From positions 1 through 35,917 of the forward strand of contig CAISOH010000091.1 in assembly GCA_903887005.1 (NCBI GenBank): a stretch of DNA of 35,917 bases, in the 5' to 3' direction. A program made the translations under genes and the position numbers. Positions 23,776-29,812 of the stretch are shown in pieces (position 1 is the first letter of the stretch; the number at the start of each line of letters is the position of its first letter). The DNA comes from an uncultured Bacteroidota bacterium. GTDB taxonomy: Bacteria > Bacteroidota > Bacteroidia > Chitinophagales > Chitinophagaceae. The notes below the pieces were generated by a model, which searched no databases, was not told where the DNA came from, and saw only the letters and a list, made by a program, of their open reading frames with translations.

Positions 23776-24366
23776 TCACTCCTCATACATCCCCCACTGT
23801 TTAGCCAACCCCTTCCATTCACTTTCAGGTAATCTGGAAGTGCCATCATAAAATCCGGAGAGGCTTCTTTGCCGGAATGCTTCATATAGTGTTATGGCGC
23901 AGGCAACTGAAATATTTAACGATTGCACCATGCCCATTTGCGGAATGATAAAATTACCATCACAATATTTAAGGCATTCATCAGTAACACCAGCATGTTC
24001 ATTGCCAAAAACCAGCGCTACTTTTTGTGTGAGGTCTAAATCATAAAGTGATTGGGACGCAATACCAAGGTGGGTTGCATATATTTTATCGCATCTTTTC
24101 CTGACTGCTTCCATGCAGGCTGCAGTATTGTCGTATTGATGGATATTCAGCCATCCGGCGGCGCTTGCCGAACTTTTTTTGCCAAAACGTTTATGGGTCG
24201 GGATGATGGTAGTCAGCACAAACAAATCCTGTACGCCAACTGCATCGCAGGTACGCATAACTGCCGATATATTGTGAGGGTCGTGAACGTTTTCCATTAC
24301 CACTACCAGGTCGCCCTGGCGGTGGTTCAGCACTTTTTTTATTTTGGCTGTTCTATCAGGGGTCAT
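23776..24366 (-). CDS. trmH: tRNA (guanosine-18-2'-O)-methyltransferase-like SPOUT protein
   Basis: This 196-residue SpoU/TrmH-family enzyme uses SAM to methylate the 2'-hydroxyl of a guanosine, G18 of tRNA for TrmH itself. Motif 1 is ENVHDPHNISAVMRTCDAVG (residues 25-44), including the catalytic Arg and Asn. Motif 2 is ALVFGNEHAGV. Motif 3 forms the knotted SAM site as IIPQMGMVQSLNISVA, followed by ITLYEAFRQR. The N-terminal RTAKIKKVLNHRQGDL resembles E. coli TrmH, so the name is favoured over other SPOUT enzymes. It is cytosolic. A TACTTTTG box lies 17 bp before the ATG. Confidence 0.9.
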   Translation of the reverse strand: MTPDRTAKIKKVLNHRQGDLVVVMENVHDPHNISAVMRTCDAVGVQDLFVLTTIIPTHKRFGKKSSASAAGWLNIHQYDNTAACMEAVRKRCDKIYATHLGIASQSLYDLDLTQKVALVFGNEHAGVTDECLKYCDGNFIIPQMGMVQSLNISVACAITLYEAFRQRSLSGFYDGTSRLPESEWKGLAKQWGMYEE

Positions 24367-24382
24367 AATAATTTAGTTGTGC

Positions 24383-24390
24383 CAAAAGTA
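24383..24390 (-). promoter_or_regulatory. -7 box TACTTTTG for trmH
   Basis: This is an exact TAnnTTTG on the minus strand, leaving a leader of about ten bases before the ATG at 24366. No convincing -33 TTTG is seen at the usual distance. Confidence 0.5.
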
Positions 24391-24595
24391 AGGTGAATGA
24401 TTGATTTGTTTACTATAGTGGTTTGGTATATAAAAAGAAGTTGCAGTTAGATAATCATGAGGTGAATTCAGAACAGGAAAACCGGAAATATTCATTCTTT
24501 TCCTCTGCTCACCGCTCTGTTTCATCGCTCAAAAATATTACCTTCACAAAAAACAACTATATTAACCTCTGATCTTAATTCAATTTGCTGACGGT

Positions 24596-25108
24596 ATGAA
24601 ATCCATATTAATAATACTCCTGTTAACAACTTTGGGGTTTTCGCTACATGGGCAGAATAAAAAGATCCTGGCTGTTACAATTGAAGATTCTTTAAAACTG
24701 GAACAACTTTGGAATAAATTCTTAAAAGGCATTTCCAAAAAAGATACAAATCAATTACACCCGCTTTCATTGCCGTTGATCAATTGCGAACTATGCGCTG
24801 ATAAGCCACATGAAGATTATTTTGTACCAGTTGATACTTTCTTATTCCTTGCTTTTCTCCGCTTTCCGGATTCTAAATTATGGCAGGCAATGACAACTAA
24901 AAAGCACCGGATTTCCGGCAGGACAATGACAGAGCATTATCCGGGAAGCTTGAATAGCAGCGGGTCTCCGCTGATGATCTATGAGTTAAGAGTCGTTACA
25001 ATTGAGCCGAATGAAACAGGAAGAAGGCATGAAGGGCTGGAACATATTTTTGAGTTTATAAAAACAAACGGGGAATTTAAATTGTTTGGTTTCTCCTCCG
25101 TGCCTTAG
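24596..25108 (+). CDS. Hypothetical exported protein
   Basis: This 170-residue protein has a clear signal peptide (MKSILIILLLTTLGFSLHGQ, cleaved near residue 20). I do not recognise the mature part. It contains two Cys in INCELCADKP, the phrases LWQAMTTKKHRISGRTMTEH and YELRVVTIEP, and it ends in FKLFGFSSVP. The closing LEHIFEFIKTNGEFKLFGF is a pattern seen in secreted Bacteroidota proteins of unknown function, where a final beta-hairpin completes an NTF2-like or cystatin-like fold. The product is probably periplasmic. It is divergent from trmH with a 229-bp gap in which I see no repeats or RNA. Confidence 0.7.
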   Translation: MKSILIILLLTTLGFSLHGQNKKILAVTIEDSLKLEQLWNKFLKGISKKDTNQLHPLSLPLINCELCADKPHEDYFVPVDTFLFLAFLRFPDSKLWQAMTTKKHRISGRTMTEHYPGSLNSSGSPLMIYELRVVTIEPNETGRRHEGLEHIFEFIKTNGEFKLFGFSSVP

Positions 25109-25210
25109 GAACGATTCTATACAGCCTCAAAATTTTAGTTTATTGATTTGACAACGTTTTCAATTAAAAAATCCATCTGCACTTCTCTCAATCTCTGTAA
25201 AGAATAAAAA

Positions 25211-25240
25211 TTTGCTTTGATGGAATATTTCCTACATTTG
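25211..25240 (+). promoter_or_regulatory. Promoter of the His/Gly-rich lipoprotein
   Basis: TTTG (25211-25214) and TACATTTG (25233-25240) are separated by 18 bp. The -7 box is exact. Transcription would start near 25245, about 33 nt before the ATG. Confidence 0.65.
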
Positions 25241-25278
25241 TAACAGGCAATCATATCATAAACAACAAAAATATATTT

Positions 25279-25764
25279 ATGAAACAAGCATATTATTTCC
25301 TTGCACTTGCAGCAACATCATTGTTATTTACCCAATCCTGCAAAAAAATGGGCATGGAAGAAAAGCCTGTAATTATAACACAAACAGTAAACACCTCAAT
25401 AATAGAAAATGCCAGTTATACCTTTGCTCTGCCTGCCACAAATAAAAACAGTGTAACCCGGATAAGTACATTAGCCGCCCATTCCGCTGTGAGTACTATT
25501 GATATTGATGCTAACGGAAACAATGTCTATCAATATACTCCAACTACCAATTATACAGGGACTGATGTGGTTGTTATTACCACACAGGAAGCTGAAGAGC
25601 ATGGAGGCCACCATGGAGGCTGTAATCATGGTGGGAATGGCCATCCTAATAATGACGACCAAACAACTATTACTACCATAAACATTACTATTACTCCGGC
25701 AATAACATCAACCGCCAAATATACCGGCAGTATAAAAGCCAATACGGTTGTTAATAATTATTGA
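25279..25764 (+). CDS. Small lipoprotein with His/Gly-rich segment
   Basis: This 161-residue lipoprotein has a type II signal peptide with lipobox FTQSC (Cys21). The next about 90 residues resemble a single cadherin-like or Ig-like module (NVYQYTPTTNYTGTDVVVIT). Near residues 110-127 it carries EEHGGHHGGCNHGGNGHPN, with five His and one Cys, which could bind a metal such as zinc, copper or nickel. After that come Thr/Ile-rich beta strands (TTITTINITITP) and the end TGSIKANTVVNNY. No family assignment is firm. It has its own consensus promoter and is probably surface- or periplasm-anchored. Confidence 0.7.
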   Translation: MKQAYYFLALAATSLLFTQSCKKMGMEEKPVIITQTVNTSIIENASYTFALPATNKNSVTRISTLAAHSAVSTIDIDANGNNVYQYTPTTNYTGTDVVVITTQEAEEHGGHHGGCNHGGNGHPNNDDQTTITTINITITPAITSTAKYTGSIKANTVVNNY

Positions 25765-25864
25765 TTTGCCTTCCTGGTGAATCTCTTTTGTATTACTCGT
25801 CGTAAATCAGGAAGACATAGATGAATTCATAAATTTCGCATCAATATACCTGCATTTCTGTAAA

Positions 25865-26161
25865 TTAAATCACCGATGGCAGGAGATTGATATTATGCTT
25901 ACTTGCTACTTTTATGAGTATTGGCATGATGATAGATGCCCCTGGTATCAGCACAAAAGGAACAACAATACCCACAATCTTTAGCGTATCAGATAATTGT
26001 ATCTTAAGTACTTTATCTTCATCATCGGTTATTTTCCCGCCAGCCATATATTTTTTTATGATGGCCGCTGCTTCCTTAGTATTGGCTTCCTCTTTATGAA
26101 CACTTATTAATAAATGATGGGCGCTTGCTTCAATATGTTGAATGATAATAGTGACATCCAT
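25865..26161 (-). CDS. Short LETM1-like domain protein
   Basis: This 98-residue protein matches the end of the LETM1-like domain: LKIQLSDTLKIVGIVVPFVL, then IPGASIIMPILIKVASKHNI and LLPSVI. In full LETM1-like proteins this segment is preceded by several hundred residues. Here only an amphipathic N-terminal helix region of about 50 residues precedes it, so it may be a stand-alone module or a remnant. One hydrophobic stretch (about 62-85) could sit in the membrane. A TATCTTTG box on the minus strand at 26167-26174 lies so close to the ATG that the mRNA might be leaderless. It lies 35 bp downstream of the next T9SS gene on the same strand. Confidence 0.65.
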   Translation of the reverse strand: MDVTIIIQHIEASAHHLLISVHKEEANTKEAAAIIKKYMAGGKITDDEDKVLKIQLSDTLKIVGIVVPFVLIPGASIIMPILIKVASKHNINLLPSVI

Positions 26162-26196
26162 AAAGGCAAAGATAAAGAATAGTAACCTTTTTGGGG

Positions 26197-27063
26197 CTAC
26201 TTTATTACTACCATTTTTTGTGATGATGATACCACACCATTTACCGTTAAGTTATAATAATACATACCTGGTGCAAATTGTGAATCATCAACTATGATGA
26301 AACCAAATCGGTTATCTACAGTATAGGATTTCATCTTTTTCCCTTGGGTATCGTAGATGGTCAGCTCACCCCGGTTGGCTCCTTCAGGCAGGGTAAAGGT
26401 AATCTTTACTTCGTTTTTGGAAGGATTAGGCACAGGGCTGGATAAAATATTGGTTGGTTTTTCTTCCATTTTTGCAACGCCTAAGCCACCTCCACAAATT
26501 TCACATGGAAGCGTTCCTGGAAGGCTATAAACTCGGGGGCCATGAGTGGTTCGTACTGTTGCAATAAAATTACCAGTAGAAAGTTTATGGACTTGAAATG
26601 GGCCTGAAAAAGTAATTAAATCCAATATTGAATCTACAAAAACACCCTTTTCATTTATTATCATTAATTTACAGATTGTACCTGGAATGGACTGGTATTC
26701 AACTGCTACTTCCAATAAAGAATCATTGTTAAATAACGTTTCTGATGAGTATAAACTTGGCATTGTAAGTGAGTTTCCATAGTCAAAAATATGAAATGCA
26801 AAATAGCCCCCATAATTTGCAATTGAAGGGCAGGGAATTGTTTTCCATAAACTATAGTCCATATTATAGTAATATATAGTATCGGCGCCTGCGGTGCCCA
26901 TTTGATATCTTACTACAGCGAATTTCTCTCCTGAAATACTTAAATTTACTACCTGAATGTCATAGTTTTGGTTACTTACAAATGTATTAACCAAAGTCAT
27001 CTGCCCGAGAGATGGCGCAATAAACGAAAGGACTAATCCTAATGATAAAAAGTAGTTTTTCAT
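26197..27063 (-). CDS. Secreted protein with T9SS type A sorting domain
   Basis: The 288-residue protein has a signal peptide (cleaved near SLGQ, residue 21), a central beta-rich domain of about 170 residues that I do not recognise (ending near residue 190), and a C-terminal T9SS domain of about 80 residues. The sorting domain reads SSPVPNPSKNEVKITFTLPE, then GELTIYDTQGKKMKSY and APGMYYYNLTVNG, and ends KMVVIK. It has a Gly-rich Cys pair (CEICGGG) near residue 190. The protein is probably exported to the surface. No promoter box could be picked with confidence. Confidence 0.85.
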   Translation of the reverse strand: MKNYFLSLGLVLSFIAPSLGQMTLVNTFVSNQNYDIQVVNLSISGEKFAVVRYQMGTAGADTIYYYNMDYSLWKTIPCPSIANYGGYFAFHIFDYGNSLTMPSLYSSETLFNNDSLLEVAVEYQSIPGTICKLMIINEKGVFVDSILDLITFSGPFQVHKLSTGNFIATVRTTHGPRVYSLPGTLPCEICGGGLGVAKMEEKPTNILSSPVPNPSKNEVKITFTLPEGANRGELTIYDTQGKKMKSYTVDNRFGFIIVDDSQFAPGMYYYNLTVNGVVSSSQKMVVIK

Positions 27064-27230
27064 TTTGAGATATTTTATGCAATATACGATACTATTATGA
27101 TATGGGGCGATGTAAAATAATATATCATTGCCTAAAGATTTATTGAGTTTTATGTTTGCAACTTAATCAAATATTGATACTTTATTATTTATCTCCTCAA
27201 GAGTTTTTCCTTATTGTAGCTACTTTGGAT

Positions 27231-27238
27231 TATTTTTG
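27231..27238 (+). promoter_or_regulatory. -7 box TATTTTTG for the DUF6427-type gene
   Basis: This is an exact TAnnTTTG that ends 18 bp before the GTG start codon at 27256. No -33 TTTG at 19-21 bp was found. The upstream spacer (27064-27230) shows nothing else. Confidence 0.45.
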
Positions 27239-27255
27239 GGGCACAAAATCCATTA

Positions 27256-28239
27256 GTGCTTAGTTTAGTCAGAAATAATAGCCCGTTTACAGTTATTATC
27301 TTATTCATATTTACACTACTTGTAAAATTCCAGGTATTGCTGCATCCTGTTATGCCAATGCCGGTAACAGGGCATTTTGTTTATAACTACATTTTAAAAG
27401 TTTTGTTTTTTGTGTTCCGGCACGGTGCATTTTCATATACAATGCTAAGTATTGTTATACTGTTTATACAGTCTCTTTACCTCAAAAGTATTGCTACCCG
27501 CCATAAGCTGTTTCCGCGCTACACCTACATCCCCGCCTTTGTTTACCTGTTGCTTACTTCTTTATATCCTGCATTTAATTTTTTTAATGAAACGCTGCTT
27601 GTCAATTGGTTTTTACTTGGCGCTGTAGATATCATGTTTGGCCTTACGCAAACTTCACAGCCACGAAAGCTGATTTTCAATGCCAGTTTTCTTTTAAGCA
27701 TGGCTGCCATTTTCCAGTTTACGATGCTGGCGTATTTCTTCCTGCTGCTGGTGGGAATGGTTATGTTCCGCTCTTTCAATGTAGGTGAATGGTCTGTAGC
27801 CCTTATGGGGTATGCAACACCCCCCTATTTTTTTGCCGGCATACTCTTTCTCGCAGACAGGTTTTATTTGTTTACCCATTGGCCCCATATAGGGCTTTCC
27901 CTTACTTCTAATGTATCCTCAGTTTTTTACCTGATAGTAACCATTGCAGGCATATTAATTCTATTGGCAAGCGGCATATATGCCATGCAACAAAATGTGG
28001 CAATGAGCAATATCTATGTCCGCCGCGACTGGTTAGTTATTTCTTTTTATCTGATCATATCCATTGTAATTGCTTTTTTTACTGATATTGAAGTTAAATC
28101 GGCATGGCTGATAACCATACCGGGCCTGAGTATTATTATTACCCATGCCCTGTTGCTTGAAAAGAATAAACGGTTTAGTAACTTTATCTTTTATTTTTCA
28201 CTTGTTTTCCTTGTTTTCTGTCTTTGGGCGCATAAGTAA
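27256..28239 (+). CDS. DUF6427-type integral membrane protein
   Basis: This 327-residue polytopic protein has roughly eight to ten hydrophobic helices, including FTVIILFIFTLLVKFQVLL, ALMGYATPPYFFAGILFLAD and VISFYLIISIVIAFF. The layout and the phrase SLYPAFNFFNETLLVNWFLL match the DUF6427 type known in Bacteroidota, for which no function is established. A GTG at 27256 is the only sensible start. The stop codon is followed at once by a simple AAAAGTC tract, and purQ begins about 150 bp later on the same strand, so a shared transcript is possible. Confidence 0.85.
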   Translation: MLSLVRNNSPFTVIILFIFTLLVKFQVLLHPVMPMPVTGHFVYNYILKVLFFVFRHGAFSYTMLSIVILFIQSLYLKSIATRHKLFPRYTYIPAFVYLLLTSLYPAFNFFNETLLVNWFLLGAVDIMFGLTQTSQPRKLIFNASFLLSMAAIFQFTMLAYFFLLLVGMVMFRSFNVGEWSVALMGYATPPYFFAGILFLADRFYLFTHWPHIGLSLTSNVSSVFYLIVTIAGILILLASGIYAMQQNVAMSNIYVRRDWLVISFYLIISIVIAFFTDIEVKSAWLITIPGLSIIITHALLLEKNKRFSNFIFYFSLVFLVFCLWAHK

Positions 28240-28315
28240 TTCAAAAGTCAAAAGTCAAAAGTCAAAATTCAAAAAGTGAAAGTGAAAAGTGGAAAGTGGA
28301 AAAGTATGAAAGTGG
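28240..28315. repeat. AAAAGTC/AAAGTGG low-complexity tract
   Basis: The words CAAAAGTCAAAAGTC and GTGAAAGTGAAAAGTGG fill the space directly after the DUF6427 stop codon. Similar tracts occur at 20786-20820, 22797-22831 and 29094-29129, always between genes. Confidence 0.6.
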
Positions 28316-28392
28316 GTGAATAAAAATTTATATTTTTAAATATTAACCATTTGGAAGTTCCAAAGGGTTTTAAAAAACAAATTATTCTCAAA

Positions 28393-29085
28393 ATGAAATT
28401 CGGTATTATCGTTTTCCCGGGGTCTAATTGCGACAGAGATATGATGCATGCCCTCAGCGACGACCTCCAGCAGGAAACCATCATGCTTTGGCATAAAGAC
28501 CGCGACCTGAGCATGTTTACAAAAGAAGATTGCATTGTGCTGCCCGGAGGTTTTTCTTATGGCGACTACCTGCGATGCGGCGCCCTGGCGCGCTTTAGCC
28601 CTATGATGGAGCAGGTAATAGAATTTGCCAACAATGGCGGTAAGGTGCTTGGAGTATGTAATGGCTTCCAGATACTTTGCGAGGCAGGCTTGTTGCCCGG
28701 CGTATTATTACAAAATGATCACCAGAAATTTGCATGTAAAAATGTGTATATAAAAGCTGAAAACCATAGTAACCTTATAGGCAGGCATGTTGGAGAGAAA
28801 GTTTTGAAAATACCCGTTGCTCATGGCGAAGGCCGGTATCATGCCGATGCTGATACACTGAAATGGCTTCATGAAAACAAACAAATAGTTTTCCGTTATT
28901 GTGATGAACATGGGGAGGTTCATATAAACTCAAACCCCAATGGCGCCATCAACAATATAGCCGGAATATGCAATAAAGACCGCAATGTGTTTGGTATGAT
29001 GCCTCACCCTGAGCGTGCCTGTTCCCTGGAATTAAATAATATAGACGGACGGGGAATTTTGCAAGCATTCAGTAATATGAATTAG
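28393..29085 (+). CDS. purQ: Phosphoribosylformylglycinamidine synthase subunit PurQ
   Basis: PurQ is the glutaminase subunit of FGAM synthase in de novo purine synthesis and supplies ammonia to PurL. The 230-residue protein begins MKFGIIVFPGSNCDRD and has GGFSYGDYLRCGALARF. The catalytic Cys89 lies in GVCNGFQILCEAGLLPG. PVAHGEGRY follows, and the His205/Glu207 pair lies in MMPHPERACSLE. These are the class I glutaminase triad residues. The frame is open 14 codons further upstream from a TTG, but ATG at 28393 matches known PurQ starts. No purS or purL lies in the window. Confidence 0.97.
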   Translation: MKFGIIVFPGSNCDRDMMHALSDDLQQETIMLWHKDRDLSMFTKEDCIVLPGGFSYGDYLRCGALARFSPMMEQVIEFANNGGKVLGVCNGFQILCEAGLLPGVLLQNDHQKFACKNVYIKAENHSNLIGRHVGEKVLKIPVAHGEGRYHADADTLKWLHENKQIVFRYCDEHGEVHINSNPNGAINNIAGICNKDRNVFGMMPHPERACSLELNNIDGRGILQAFSNMN

Positions 29086-29093
29086 CACGCTAA

Positions 29094-29129
29094 ATTCAAA
29101 AGTCAAAATTCAAAAGTCAAAAAATGAAT
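29094..29129. repeat. ATTCAAAAGTC repeat after purQ
   Basis: Two near-identical ATTCAAAAGTCAAA units in tandem lie just after the purQ stop. They belong to the same simple family as 28240-28315. The rest of the spacer to 29273 shows nothing else. Confidence 0.55.
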
Positions 29130-29273
29130 CCGATTGTTCATTTAATGATACTATCCGGATTCCTAAGTGAAAAGTTAAAAAGTAAATACAGGATAAAGAA
29201 AAGCCCTTTTCTGCCTTACTTTGTTGGTAGCATAGCTTGTCTTAATTAATTGACACGCGCATAGAAATGTAAA

Positions 29274-29744
29274 ATGAAATTTATGAACAAATTAAGGCTC
29301 CTGTTTTTTTTATCCGCTTTCCTGGTAAATATGCACTCATTTGCCCAAATAACAAATGACCCTACTACCTGGAAGTATGAAGTAAAAAAGAAAAGCGCTA
29401 CCGAATACCAACTCATATTTCATCTCACCTTGCAAAAAGGCTGGCATATATGGTCGTTGCATCCCGGCGGAGATGGATATGAGATAGCCCCTTCTTTCGT
29501 TTTTGATAAAACTCTTCCCCTGAATATGAAAGGCGCCACTTATGAAAAAGGACAGCCAACCACCACAACGATGGAAGGAGTAGAAGGTAAGGTTACCTAC
29601 TTTTCCGGCAAGGTGGATTATATACAGGACATTACAGTAACAGGCAGTGCAAAAATAACCGGCAAGCATACCTACCAGGTATGCAATGACAGAATGTGCC
29701 TGCCGCCAAAGGATAAAGATTTTGTTTTTACCCTAAATCCCTAA
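29274..29744 (+). CDS. Stand-alone DsbD-alpha domain protein
   Basis: The 156-residue protein has a signal peptide (cleaved after SFAQ, near residue 25) and a single DsbD N-terminal (alpha) domain. In DsbD this domain takes electrons from the membrane domain and reduces periplasmic partners. The redox Cys pair is Cys137 and Cys142 in QVCNDRMCLPP, and the domain begins WKYEVKKKSATEYQLIFHL. It matches both alpha-like domains of the following 827-residue DsbD. It lies 68 bp upstream of that gene and is probably in one operon. Its last residues (LNP) and stop codon fall inside a degenerate CCCC/GGGG-type module. Met1 (29274) and Met4 (29283) are both possible starts. Whether it transfers electrons independently is unknown. 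Confidence 0.88.
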   Translation: MKFMNKLRLLFFLSAFLVNMHSFAQITNDPTTWKYEVKKKSATEYQLIFHLTLQKGWHIWSLHPGGDGYEIAPSFVFDKTLPLNMKGATYEKGQPTTTTMEGVEGKVTYFSGKVDYIQDITVTGSAKITGKHTYQVCNDRMCLPPKDKDFVFTLNP

Positions 29745-29798
29745 AGGGACTTTTCCATGTTTTGTAATATGGAAAGGGGACGGTACTTTCAGGGTTTA
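29731..29798. repeat. Hairpin module between the two DsbD genes
   Basis: The module ACCCTAAATCCCTAAAGGGA is followed by the hairpin TTTCCAT (29752-29758) / ATGGAAA (29769-29775) and then GGGGACGG...CAGGGTTT. Outer ACCCT/AGGGT-like ends can also pair. The stop codon of the first DsbD gene (29742-29744) is part of it. It could attenuate transcription into the second gene. Confidence 0.55.
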
Positions 29799-29812
29799 AA
29801 ATATGTAAAATT

